Assembly (NCBI GenBank): GCA_013399895.1
Contig: VXBA01005448.1
Span: 660,271-724,270, forward strand
Length of the DNA stretch: 64,000 nt
Source of the DNA: Serilophus lunatus
Lineage: Eukaryota; Chordata; Aves; Passeriformes; Eurylaimidae
Reading direction: 5' to 3'
Made by a program: the position numbers and the translations under genes. Positions 50,001 through 62,004 of the stretch are shown here, piece by piece (within the stretch, counting starts at the first letter, position 1; each line of letters starts with the position of its first letter). The notes beneath the pieces were generated by a model. The model made no database searches. It saw only the letters and a program-made list of their open reading frames with translations, and had not been told where the DNA came from.

Positions 50001-53000
50001 TAAGATCAGTCTGGTGCTGTAAGACACATAAGCATGTTGCCAGCACCACTGGCAGCAACAGAAAATGTTTAATTTTGCCAACATCAGTCTGTAGAATTTA
50101 AAAACAAAAATTAGAAAAAATCCAGTTTAGGCATAAAAACCTAATCCGTGTAGAAATGCAAGCACAATTTATGCTTTACCTCTCTAAGGGTGGATCTGAA
50201 TTTCATTTCTTTCAGCAATGACAAAAACAGTGGGCACTTTGAACAAGGAAATTCTCAGCAATGAGGAAAAGGAAATAGTTATTTTTGCTGATTTGCAGTC
50301 AGAAGCCAGTTCAAACATTAATTGACACAAAGGGGATACATACTGCTTTTAGCCTTCCTGCTTTGAGCTAAGTAAGGTCTTAAATTTCAGAGAGGAAAGT
50401 ATTGTTTTTTTCATTTTCACATCACAATAAACCCTGATGGGACTAAATGGCCTCCATTGCCTGCCCTGCACTCTGCTGCTGCATTTGTATATCAGGTTAA
50501 AGCTCCTATTAAAAGGCAACTAAGGAAATGGTTTGAAATATCAGTAATTAATGTATTTTCACCATGGCACAGAATTTACACCTCTGTGAGACAGATGAAT
50601 CAGTTTGTGTTTCAAAGCTCTGGCATCTGGGTCAGACACTCCGTGGTGACTGCACTGGTACCTTCCATATTTCCTGTCTTTTGACAGAATCTGAACACTT
50701 AACACCCAATCCCACCTCACAGAACAGATCTTCACATCACATCCAGAGAAAGTTTTTGTTATATTTGTGCCTGAAGAGTCATGGTCAATCACTGTGGGGA
50801 GGTGTGATGGAGAATTTAAAAGCCAGAAGCATCAAGAAGAGGAAGCCTGGCCATGGATGGGTTTTGTTTTTTTTTGGCTGACTTAGAGATGTCTCCCGCC
50901 ATGAGACTCTTCTTTATATGGCCCTGTGAATTAATGAAAAATAGATCAAAAAGGAGGTTTATATTTACTATTTTGTGTGCACCAGCCCTCTTTAAAACAA
51001 ACAAACACATGGTTTAAGGGAATGGAGGGCAGGGATGCACTGGGACTAGGGAAGCATTTCACATGCATATTTGAGTAGTGTTTGCTGCTTTCCCCAAAAT
51101 AATTTTATTAAGCTGCCCAGTGCTTGCTACCTCTTGGAGCTCATGTACGGTTTTGGAAGGGGACAGTGTTACTTTTATGGAGCTCACAAAAAACCATAAT
51201 ATGCAATAACTAATTTGGAAGACTTTAACGTGGCTTGACAAGAATCCATTTCATGGTTTGTGTTTTCAATCTTCAGAACACAGATGGCCCCAAAGGAACT
51301 CTTTGAAGCTCAGCTTTTTATTATTAGTTTTGTAAGATCCTTGCACTGGAATCATTAAGAAGATGTAGTACCTGGTGTAAATGTGCTAGTATCTGTTAGA
51401 GCATTAGCTGTGGGAGACAAACTGATTGTACTCAAAGCACATAGTGCTTTTTAGACAAATTAATGTGAAAGTCAGTTGTTAGTCAGTGCTGTTTCATTTT
51501 CTAGTAGCTCTGTGTAGAAACATTAGAGTCTTGCTGCTTTGCTTAATAAGGGGAAATGAGCCCTCCTGGTGCAATGGCCCAGCTTGAAAAGGTCAGCAGT
51601 GACTATTTATCCTTGGCCTCTATCAAAAAGGGGGCTCTTTCCATGCTGAAGCAGTACTATTTCTTATCTCATTAAAAAGGGATTTAAATTTTTTGCTTTC
51701 TGGTGCTATTAAGTCATTCTCAGCAGTCCTTTGGCCATTGAAGAATGAGTAATGTTTTTCTAAAGAGGGGAAACTTGAGGTCCGAGTTGCATTGGTGTTG
51801 TAGGCAGCTCTTCTTGTGTCTTTGTCCAAATAAAGAGTGAAAAGGGAACTGGATAACTGTTGTCAAATATGCCAAGGGTGACTCTGGATCGGAAAGGAAC
51901 AGTCTGTTCTCCATGTGCCTGGTGAATAAGAGAAGAAGCATTAGGCTTAAATTGCAGCAGGGAGGATCGAGGTTTGCTTTTAGGGATCTAGTTTTTAAAT
52001 GGGAAGGATTGGGAAGGTCACTGCTCTCATGGAAGTAGGTTGAGAGCTGCTCCATGAAACAGAGAGTTCATCCCACTTCAGCTACTGTCTCAGTCGTGGT
52101 GCTGTGGTCATGGCACAATGAAGGGAAGGGACAGTGGAGATGGAGCAGGGGTAAACATGGTGGTCACACAAGGCCAGATGGGGTGTGGAGAGCTTGACAC
52201 TTCCTACAACTACATTAAACCTAATATTTAAGTAGCACAGACACTTCCCCTGCCAATCCCTCAACACTTTTCAATGCTCCACTTGCTTCTCTCTGTGCCT
52301 GGTGAACAACGAGCCTCAAGGGAGGGGCTAGAGAAGGGACTTTCTAAACACACTGTGCTGGAAGGTCATTTTATGCAAAAGATTGTTATTTGGTGAAAAG
52401 CATTGGAATCTTCACTTGCTGAGCTGAAACAGGGCCACAAAGATGGGAGTAAGAGAAAGTAGGAGGACAGCTCGGGAGGGGAAAGTCTGGGAACAGCCTC
52501 AAATTGTTTATTAGTGTGAGCCTTGTCTGGATGGTAATTGACTGTTTTTGGTGATAATTTAACTATTTTGGTTACTGGGTGAAAGAACAAAGGTGCCCTC
52601 TTCACTGTTTCCTTCCACATTCTTCCCTAAGGGAAGCCTCTGGTAGCTAAGGATGCCAGAGGAACCTGCTGTCATCTCTGCACGTATTCTTGGTGTCTCT
52701 GAAGTCTTGAGACATCCTTACATTGATGCATCTTTCTGAAAGACCAGAGCTTGCAAGGAATCTGAGTTGATAAAGGCCTTTTCTAAAGAATTCATGGATG
52801 GTTTTTCTTTTCCTTTCTAATGACATTAAGTCCCAAGAGCAGTCATGGGCACAAAGAAGGCGATATACTTCTTTGTAGAGGAAGAACGTGATAAAATCTT
52901 TAATTCCTCCAAGGCGTTAGAAAGATAAGACTCTCATTAATCACATAGAGTTTGACTTTTGAAAGAGCTGAGCCTCACATTCCAGTGATGTCCGGAGGAA

Positions 53001-53756
53001 AGGCTGATACTCTGTGGCTTTAAAAAAAGCTTTTGATTTAACAGAGCATTTACTTTAATCTTAGGAAGGCTGGCTCCAATAGTTTGACCGTGCCTTGGAT
53101 CATGTTTGCACCCCTTTCCAGCTACTCAAGATCCAGCTCATGCTGATCAACCTTTCCTAAAATAAACAGATGTACAGACTCAGAGCCAAACATCATACAG
53201 CCTGACTGACTGGGATGAGTAACAGCCCCGTGAATATTTGCCTCATTGAACAGACCACCAGGTGGATTTCAGTTGTATGACAAACAGCTGTATAGGTGCC
53301 TTTTGCTTTGCAGGCAGCAAATTTGAATGGAGCAATCTATGCAGAGCATATAGGTATGTGTAGCACAGGGATGGCGCATCACTAGAGGAAGTCCAGTCCA
53401 TCACTCCAGCTATGGTTTTCAGAAAGCATCAGCCCCCTTTTTATGAATTGGCAGAACCTCTTTCTCATTAATCCATTAGTCATTAGCTTTGGAGGGCTGA
53501 GTGTTTCAGAGCTCATCAACAGGCAGCTGGACTCTGCTGTCACTGTGAAAACCCGGCACACATGAATCAAAATAGTTGGGTGATGTCATGTCACGGTGCC
53601 AGCGAGCCCAGGACACTCGGTGCCAGGAATTGTCTGTCCAGGGATGGTTTCCTTTTACAGCCTGTTTAAAGAGTAATCATGCTGAGCTGCACATGACAGG
53701 TCCCTTCAAGAGAGCTTGTGGCTCCTTTGCGTAGTTAGTATTTTTTAAACGCGGGA

Positions 53757-53865
53757 GATTATCACGCAACTCCTGACCTTTTTCACATGAGCCGATGTAC
53801 TGGGAAGCATTGCTTTGGTCTCCGAGGCTGATGTATAAGAGCTCCGTGGCTGCAAGCTGGGCAGA
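53757..53865 (+). promoter_or_regulatory. Candidate TATA-type promoter for the alternative PRKAG2 first exon
   Basis: A TATAAGA element is at 53834-53840, which would place transcription start near 53865 and give a 5' leader of about 300 nt before the ATG at 54173. A GATA-type site (TTATCA, reverse of TGATAA) lies at 53759-53764, about 75 bp upstream of the TATA box. E-box CAGCTG-type motifs occur within the leader near 53960. The 53580-54260 stretch has more CpG than the surrounding intron. All of these motifs are short and can occur by chance. Confidence 0.28.
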
Positions 53866-54143
53866 CTTTGAACTTCTTCCCGTGTCCACACATGCTTTCA
53901 GGGGAGTTACTGTACACTGGAATTAAGACTGGAAGTGCCTGGCGTGTGAGGGTCTGCAGCCAGCTGCAGAGCAGCTCTCCACAAAGACCAAAACCAAGCG
54001 CCTTGGAGCTGAGCTGCTGGTGAGCTGGACTTTACTTGCAGCCACACAGTCTTTCTGGAATTTTATTTCGTCCCACCTGGGCTTTTGGTGTGAGCAACAC
54101 ATTGTCTTGCCCCTCATGCTGCTTTTTTTCTTCAATCCCGGGC

Positions 54144-54188
54144 ATGACTGACAGCTGCTGCCACGCGAGTGCATGTTGCAGCTCATGA
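54144..54188 (+). other. Upstream ORF overlapping the alternative PRKAG2 start codons
   Basis: A 14-codon ORF (ATG at 54144, TGA at 54186-54188) lies in a different frame from the candidate alternative coding exon. It reads through the first candidate start (54173), and its stop overlaps the second Met codon (54185-54187) in an ATGA arrangement. If the transcript starts upstream of 54144, ribosomes using this uORF would bypass the first ATG and end exactly on the second. Further upstream ATGs occur at 53892 and 54114. The transcript 5' end is unknown, so this is a positional observation. Confidence 0.4.
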
Positions 54189-54278
54189 AGCGATTTGGAA
54201 GCTTTAGAGGGAATAAGAAGAGAAAGGAGCGATGGAAAGTCTTGGAGAGGCGCCACTCCGATCCTCAAGGCCTGTCTG
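54173..54278 (+). CDS. PRKAG2: Candidate alternative first coding exon of PRKAG2 (gamma-2 '3B'-type N-terminus)
   Basis: An ATG at 54173 opens 35 codons plus one base, ending at CTG|GTAAGG, a strong donor. The end phase (1) equals that of the 30208-30487 exon, so it can splice to the same downstream exon; the joined codon would be GCN (Ala) where the long form has ACN (Thr). The peptide is very basic (KRFGSFRGNKKRKERWKVLE, then RRHSDP) and lacks the Ser/Pro tail. A second in-frame Met at 54185 could also start it. Neither ATG has a strong Kozak context. A first exon between exons 3 and 4 fits my recollection of a mammalian gamma-2-3B isoform enriched in heart, but I could not compare sequences. 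The KKRK cluster resembles a nuclear localisation signal. The frame continues into the intron to a stop at 54362, which is not expected to be used. No acceptor is needed if it is a first exon; an internal role is not excluded. Confidence 0.68.
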
Positions 54279-57200
54279 GTAAGGACTGTCTGCATTACCC
54301 ATCTGGAAAGAAGGGACATTGCTTTTTGGGAGAGGGCAGCAAACGGGCAATAGTGGATAATTAAACAACAATTTCATCAACTGAATCATGCAGTTGTTGC
54401 ATAGAGGTTGTTTCAGTGTTGGTTTGCCCCAGAGATGAACATCTGAGCTGACACCTGTAACACACATCACCTGTAAGCTTTAGGAAAAGAGTGGTGGTAC
54501 AGGAAGCTTTACAGTAATTGCTATGGAATACATTCAAAAGGGGTTGTTGACTATTGTCACTTTAATTGAACAATAATAGCTAGATTCTAAGTTAGGGCTA
54601 ACACTGTCTATTGAAAGATGAATTTTAAGTAGAGAAAAGTTGCTTATCAGTCTGATAAGTAACACATTTGAAGACATGCCATTCTATCAGTATAATCGTG
54701 TTTGAGTTGCCATTAAGGACCATTCTTCATTAATCAGAAGGTTTTCCTGGTCACTGAGCATTAGCTCCAGTACAGGTCCTGAACTGTATTTGTCAGAGAA
54801 TATCTATGTATCACACAGGGATCAGCTGGTAGGGAGAAAGGGGATTTTCCAGCAGGATCTGGCTGTGGAGAAATACAATGTTTAATGCATTTCCTATATG
54901 GACTAATGATACCTGTTTTACAACTCTGTGGTTCCCCAAAGTCTGCGAGTGTTACTGAGCAATTCTGTCCTGTGACTAGGAGGTTTAAAACTGATGTTAC
55001 ACTGAATCAGCTGGATAAGGCTCAGTTTAGAGAGGCTGACATGTACAAAGGGTAGGCAAGGCTCTTTTACTCTCTATTGATCAGGGGTCACTGTTAAATC
55101 CAGTGGAATGATGAAGCTGTGAGTACTGTTGAACCATATGGATGGTGTGGAGACATATATACAGATTTAGTGGTGGGGAGTTAAAAGTGATGGATGGGTG
55201 GCTGCCTAAGGAGCTTGTTTTACTATTATTCGATGTTTTCCAATTTATTTAGTGATTGATTGTGTCATTTTTAATGATCAGTTTTGTCTTGCAAATGCTT
55301 CTCATTTTGCTCCTGTTGTATGCAGTTAAGTGGTTTTAAATCTAAGGTACTGTGCTTTGTTCTGCATTTCCCTAAACTCTGAGGGTTTCTTTGGGAGTGG
55401 TAGGAAGGTCAAGATGATGCAAACGAGATATGACCCAGTATTTGGAGTTTCACAGTGCCAGAAAGATGCACAAACAGGTCACTGAATGTAAGCAACAAGA
55501 AGGCAAATATTTAGCTTAAAGACTGCCCAGGTGTAAAATTTCTTCTCAAATTTCTAATTAAACCTAAATTCTCACCTAGGTGAAAACATATGTGCAATTC
55601 GGTCATTGAATGTTGAATAGCAGTTTGGACCACTAATTCACTGTCTTCTTGTGGTTTCATCAATGAGTTGGGAATAGCCAATATCTGCAAAAGGATTCAC
55701 TGCTGGAAGCACTAAACATAGTCTCACATGTCTTCTTTCTCTGGATCTAACTCTAAAACCATCCTAATTTCCTACCTGGAGAAAGTAATTTGTTCTGTGC
55801 CAAGAGTACTGGCTATATAAACTCTAATGTTTGTGACAGAGTTATATAAAAATAGGTGAAAGCATAGTGACAGAAATGTCAAAATAAATGCTCCTTCTAT
55901 TCCTCATTCCCATTAATCCAGCTCTGTAGCCCACTCCACTGACACCGTGAGCATCAGGCAGAGTTTTCTGCCCAGTTTTTACTTTAAAGACTTCGCAGAT
56001 GCCATTATTGTAAGAGTGTGACTGGGTCAGCTCCGTGCAGTTCCATCATGAACAGAGAACTACCAAGTCACAAGAGTGGGAAAAAGCAAACAGGATGTAT
56101 CTGGGTTACTGCCTTCCTCGAATGCTCTGCCACTGGGATTGTCTCTGCCATTCCAGTGGAGTCTGGATTCCTTTCAGGAAACCGGTTAACACACTTGCAA
56201 ATAGCTTCCCCTCCTCCCCGCCCCCACCAATGGCCTTAATTAATTGCAGGGAAATAGCAGAACAAAAGCTTTGCATTATTCTCTGGATTTAATCTGTATC
56301 TTGTAGCTATTAGGTCTCAATGAACACTTTCTGAGTAGCTGTCAAGGGAACTGCTGGCACTCAGCAGGTTTTACGACCAGTAGTGTGCACAGGAGTGTCG
56401 GTAGCAGCCAGGCTTGATGGCTTGTAAAAGTCAGCCACATACCAGTGCATCCCATTTTGGTTGTCATCTACTCTCAGGGATGAGAAATGAATGACAGCAA
56501 TCCAACATGGGCTTTCCCACCTTGTCTCTCCCAGGGTGGATGTGCTGCTGCTACAGCCTCCTTACTAAACAAGCTTGGATTGCATTTAGAAAAGGAGTGG
56601 AAAAGGAAACAAGAGGAAAATATCCCCTGATGCCCCCAGAAGGGGTAATCTGACACCCGGACTAGTTGAATCTGGAATTTCTGATTTATTTTTTTTTTTG
56701 CCATTTACTTAAGTGTTTTAAGGAGGGATCCTCCTCTTATCGTAAGTAGGAATGGGCTAGCACAGCTTCTGCTCTTTCCAGGGGTAGATGGGATGGAGGC
56801 CACTGCAACTATAGTTATCATTCTTTTGGTGTCATAATTGAGCTAAATCCCACCCCTCCTCTGCACCAATGAAGAGGTTCGCATCCTAGTAGAGAAGTGG
56901 AGGGTGGCATTGCCAAGGATGAGCAGCTCTATCATTCCCTGGTTTTGGAGTCTTAGAGTCCTTTCATGCCAAGTTAACAGCAAGAGAACACCTGAGTATG
57001 GCCAAGCAGAAGCAGAGGGCACATAGAGAGGGGAAGAATAAAAACATGAATGAGCACCAGGAGTAAATGAGAGCAGGGAGAGCTGAGGGGCGAAGGCAGA
57101 GATCCTGTGGGTTTACTCCAGGAGAGAAGCAGCCAAAAAGGAGACCTCAAAGCTTGAGCTATCCACCAAATAGCAGGGAAGCTGATTTATGCATTGTGAT

Positions 57201-60200
57201 TTTGGCAGGGCTGAGGATGGGGATTACCCAAAATTTCTCCAACCTCTAGATCATAGTTTCCTCCTTCCTGTTGCAGTTGCTGCCTGCCTGTGCAGGGTTC
57301 TGGCAGCTTCTCCACCTGCCAGCTCCTGCTGGTGTTGTAAACAGATAGGCTCTGTGGCATTTCTGAAGGGGAAAAATTTTTGACCCCAGCGAGGCCAATT
57401 GCTCTGCCCTTTAAAGGACAACATCTATTCCACGAAAGATCGAATGGCACTTGCAAAAGGTGTAATATTAAAAGTGTTTTTTCACAACCCGAGCCATGAG
57501 TGCCCAGCGAAGGAACTGCTCTGCAGCACATGTGGCTGCTGTGACCCCAGGGCTGCCTTGTGCCTGGGCATTTAGCCTCAAACCATTCATTTTGGAGGCT
57601 TCTGGCCACATGGAAAGCCTAGGAGCCGCTCCTTAGCCATGCAGCATTTCTTGGGATTGGTTCCTGTGGGTTACAATCAGCAGGTGCCAAAGCTGAGCCC
57701 TGACAGAGTGGGCTCAAGGGGCTCCAAGCAAAATGCAGTGCTGCCCCTCAGTCACTGGCCTGTCCCACCTCAATAACACTCCTGAGGACAATTTCCCTGC
57801 CAGTTGCTGTAATTAGGTGCAAATTAGGACTAAATTAGGAGTGAGCCTGCTGAATGTCTCAGACCCAAATAAACATGCTTCAGCCCTGCTATGCACAAAA
57901 ATCGGGTGGTCCCAAAGAGAAGGCCAGGGGCTTGTCCTGAAGTCACTCTGTAACTGCCTCAGTGCACATGTTTTGTCACATGTCTCTGCTAAGTGCTGAG
58001 GAATGGAGGACTTCTGAGGCCCAGGGGTGGATCTGGGAGGTGCTGTATATTAAGGTATCTTTAAATACTCAATTCAAGGGGAACTATCTCAGTCAAAACT
58101 CAAGGGTCTTCTTGCATTGCTTACCATGGTCCTTCCCAGACCCCTGGACTTGGATGTGAGTGTGGACCACATCACACTTGGATGTGAGTGTGGATGTCAA
58201 GAGAGAAATAATGCTCTTCCTTCCCAGCAACGGGGATGTAGTGACTGCATCCTTGATCACCACATGGAGGTAACCTACCATAGGATGTGACCAACTCACA
58301 CAACAGTCCATGAGCAAGGACTTACACCAAACCAAAGAGCAGGTGCTTCACAGCCCGTCCAAGTTCAAATGGAATCCCAGGGGATAACTCAGCCTGGCTC
58401 ACATCACCGTTTATTGACGCAAGCTGAGTTGCAGAACAACCTGAGAACAGGGACAGAAAAGGTGGGAGAAGTGCAGGATGAAAACATGAGGAACAGAGAA
58501 CACGATGGAGAAGCGACTGCAAAGTGAGACAAGACTTGATCTCCTGTTCCTCCAGCCTGGGGATCTGCAGCTCATGCAGTGCTTTGTCCCAAACTGGGTG
58601 GTGCTGCTTATGGGAGGACCAGAGCTGAGAGACATATTTTTCTTGTTCTGGTGGGATGCTTCTGTTATGAGGTAGTGGGGGAGAAATCATAGAGAAGAAA
58701 TTTCTGAAGAAATTAATGTGAGTGAAGGAGTTCCTTCATGTTCCAGTGCTGCCGTAAACGAGCTGAAAGAACAAAATCCTGTTGCTCCAGAAAAGCAGCT
58801 TAAAACCACCATCATCAGACACTGGGCATGAGAAACTGACACTGCTTTGGTTTGTTAATGATTTTCTCTACTGGTTTTCATGCTCTGTCAAGCTGACAGT
58901 GATTTTAGAAAATGTGCAGCCTTGGCTGATCAGTACTGATTAATCTTGTACTACAGAGAGCACCGAGACCTGGAAGCTGTGAAATTTCTATGGTTGGTTG
59001 TCAGGAAGGAGAAAAGCTGTGATGAGCCTTATTGAATGTTTGAGGCTTTTTATTTTGCCTTTTTCTGCTTCCTTATAGCCACTGTCCTGGTGCTTTCTGG
59101 CACAACCCAGCTCAATATGTAGCTTTGAAACATTCTGAACAGGGGGAAAAGGGCTGTGGCCATGAAGCAATAGAATCAGCAAGGTATTTTCAAGCAGGTA
59201 CTTGTAAATTCAGATAGTAATAAACCACAGAAAAACCTCTGTGGATTTGGTGGAAAGTGAAATGTTGATGAATTGAGCAGAGTGCTTTGCTCTGGATTCT
59301 TCCCTCGCTGGAGCAGAGCCCAGCAGCATCCTTCCTCTGCAGCCATTTGCAGGCTTAAAGAAGGTGTAGACTCTGCCCTCATGATGAGTTGTTCAAGAAT
59401 GCAAATTTTCTGAGTAATTTATTTTCAAAGGAGTTATTTTTTTCTGAAGCACAGGTTAGACACATAAAATAACAGTATGTTCTCAAGGCACAAATTTCCA
59501 GATTGGTGCTGCAAAGGAATCTGCCCACTGACAGTCCCGCTCCAGGCAGCTCTGTGTGTCTCATCACAAAGTTTGGTCAAAAATAATCTGTATTACTATA
59601 AATGACTGAATTACTCAGCATTGACGTGCTGTTGTCAACAGTGTGGTGGGTGACAGCAGCAGGGCCAGCCTCCCTTTTGTCAGGCTATTTTGAAAACTGT
59701 ACAGGTTTTGGGCAGGAGAACTCCCACCTGGGAGGAGTCCATGTGGTTCTGGTCCTTGTTGCCGCTTGTGGGTGCAGGTATTTGTCCTCCAGGCACAGCA
59801 GTGGTGGAGACTTCTGGCTTTTACTGTCATTCTGCTACCATTCACATAGTGTTATTTGAAAAGCAGGATGAATGTTATTCCTGAAAGACAAAGAGAAATT
59901 AAAAGCAAATCTCGGGACTGAATCTATGCAAAGCTGTGAGATGCAATGGGGAGAGGTCCATTAAGGTGGAAAAGGAGAAACTGAGCTGGAAGGAACCTGG
60001 TCTCTGAGTGAAAGTAGATACAGACACTGCCTGTTTCTGAAAGCAGATGATATTTATGTGTTTATCAGAATTGCCTTTTTCCATCCTCCACTTCTGTTAT
60101 CTTCAGGTCACTTCTGATGTGTATATAAGGCTGGAACACTAACTATTTCTGTTACTTGTGATAGAACTAACTATCTGACTCATTTTTGAGGCTAAAATAA

Positions 60201-61774
60201 AATAATGCAGGTAAGACCTTCATATGTGACACCTCAGCAGAACAAACACAGCCTGGGGTGCCTTCATGATGAATGCTGGAAGGTCACAGCCTACATGCTG
60301 AAAATCATTGGAATTACTGATTTCCATGCATCCTCTCTCATCCTTACTGCACCAATTGGGAGTAATGTGGAGATATTCTTTTCCCCTGCTTTCCCTGTTC
60401 TTTCCAAGGGCTCTCACTTCAAAGGAATGTCTGTATGAGAAGCTGCTATCCTAGACTGACTTTCTACTTGATTTGAATGTGCTGATCTAGACCACAATTT
60501 ATTTATACTCCCATGCATCTATATCAGAAATACTGTTGCCAGACTTTAAAAGCAAGTTTCACAGCCTAAAATTGAACTTGACAGTAGAATTTAGGTAGGT
60601 GGGTACTTTTGTTTAATTAGAAATCAATGTTTTGGACTTTTGACTCCTTGCTCAAAGTTTCAGTGAATTGCCCAAGAATGCAATTTCAAAGGTGTTGTTA
60701 AGGCAGTTGTCAGGTTTAGTGGATGAGCAAATCCCAGGAATTAGTAAGATTCAGCTATTTTCTACTTTCACCTCTATTCTTGTCCAACCTACAAGCAGTT
60801 CAAGCATTTTAAAGTGCTTGAAATCTCTTGGAATGGGGAGATTTGACTCCTTGACATTGTTTCAGCCATTTCATTGTCACTACAAAGTCACACTGACACG
60901 TGAAGGCTTCGGTCTTTAGAGATGAAGGGCTGCTCTGTGAGATATCATTGTGCAGCTGGCAGGCTTGGCTCAGAGGCTGGAATTCTCTGTGCTGGAAAGG
61001 TCACACAGCCTTTCTTGCTTTAAGGACCCCAGCGCTCCATTGTACAGCTGAACCAAAGAGTTCCCATCCTGTCCTTTTTCTGCTCCTCCTTTGATAAAGG
61101 AGGGGCAATTTAGCTGGAGGAGGAACGATAGGATAAGCTGACATTAATTAATAGTAGCCTGTCATTTCTTCAGAGTTTTTTTCCAGGCATTGGAAAGCAG
61201 CTGCTTTCTAATGCTGTGTTCCCTGTGGGGCAACTAGGACCCTTTTGACACACTAAGAGTTACAGTCACCGTATTGTTTAACAGATCCTGCCCATCTGGC
61301 CCCATGGTTTTGTTTCAGTCAGTGCAAGAATAATGATAGTGAGCACAGGATTCCTGTGACAGTCCTGCTTTTCCTGGAGAGGAACAGATGATTTGTGACA
61401 TCTCCGCTGCTTCTATAAAATGTAATTAGGGATAATAAACAAGAACGGAGCAATAAATCAATTTAAGAAATACAGATGAGGCAGAAATGAGATGGCAAGT
61501 GAAACCAAGACATGAAGAAGATGAAAAGTTTGCAACTAAAGGTTCTTGCTGCAGTGGTTACAACAAAAGTCAGTTGAGTGTTTAGAGGTGAGGATTGCAC
61601 TAGTCTCCTTCAGAAAGACTGAGTTGAAAGGACAAGAAGCTGGAGTAATGTTGGCGTTTCCAAGGCAACATAATTGAATTTAGAGATGGTCAATATCCAG
61701 GGATCAGTATTGGGACTGATAGTGTTCATTGAGGTGAGCCTGTGCAGCAGTAGAGAAGGAGTAGAAGGCAAGAG
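54279..61774 (+). other. PRKAG2 intron downstream of the alternative exon
   Basis: It begins with the GTAAGG donor. The next PRKAG2 exon (whose human product begins SGLSSSP) is not found, so this intron extends beyond the window. The period-28 repeat is the only repeat noted. Confidence 0.65.
58148..58194. repeat. Two-copy direct repeat, period 28
   Basis: The 19-mer ACTTGGATGTGAGTGTGGA occurs at 58148-58166 and again exactly at 58176-58194. It could be the start of a minisatellite; only two copies are present. Confidence 0.85.
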
Positions 61775-62004
61775 TTTGTGGCTGAGGAGGGTCAGACTTG
61801 GCAAAAACTTCCTCAAGAGGGAGGTGTGGCACTGGCACAGGTAACCTAGAGAAGCTGTGGCCTCTCCATCCTTAGAGATTTTTTCTAGACTCAGCTATTC
61901 AAAGCCATAGTTGACCTGGTCTTGGTTGATACCTGACCTGTTTTGAGTGAGGCACAGGAGAAGAGGCCTCCATTTGTCCTTTCCAATCAGCATTTCTGTG
62001 ATGC
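61775..62004 (+). mobile_element. Old CR1 LINE 3'-end fragment
   Basis: The + strand carries a diverged CR1 3' end. Recognisable pieces in order are GGCACTGGCACAGG, CCTAGAGAAGCTGTGG, CTCCATCC, GACCTGGTC, then GAAGAGGCCTCC, TCCTTTCCAA and a terminal ATTTCTGTGATGCT. They follow the order of the CR1 consensus with many substitutions, which suggests an older insertion than the one near 13.1 kb. The 5' boundary is uncertain, and no intact reading frame remains. Confidence 0.75.

Larger units (their letters stand above)
30488..53756 (+). other. Long PRKAG2 intron (about 23.7 kb to the alternative exon)
   Basis: It holds the period-21 repeat, the T/G tracts, the 45007 hairpin, the G-quadruplex motif and one weak CR1 remnant. 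The longest ORF in the window (169 codons, minus strand, 43562-44071) lies here and has no recognisable domain. No further PRKAG2 exon is seen. Confidence 0.65.

Noticed and set aside
57187..57609. 140-codon minus-strand ORF
   Set aside because: Low-complexity, Cys/Pro-rich chance translation without a domain.
58322..58690. 122-codon minus-strand ORF near the period-28 repeat, considered as a transposon remnant
   Set aside because: No transposase or reverse-transcriptase motif and no terminal repeats found.
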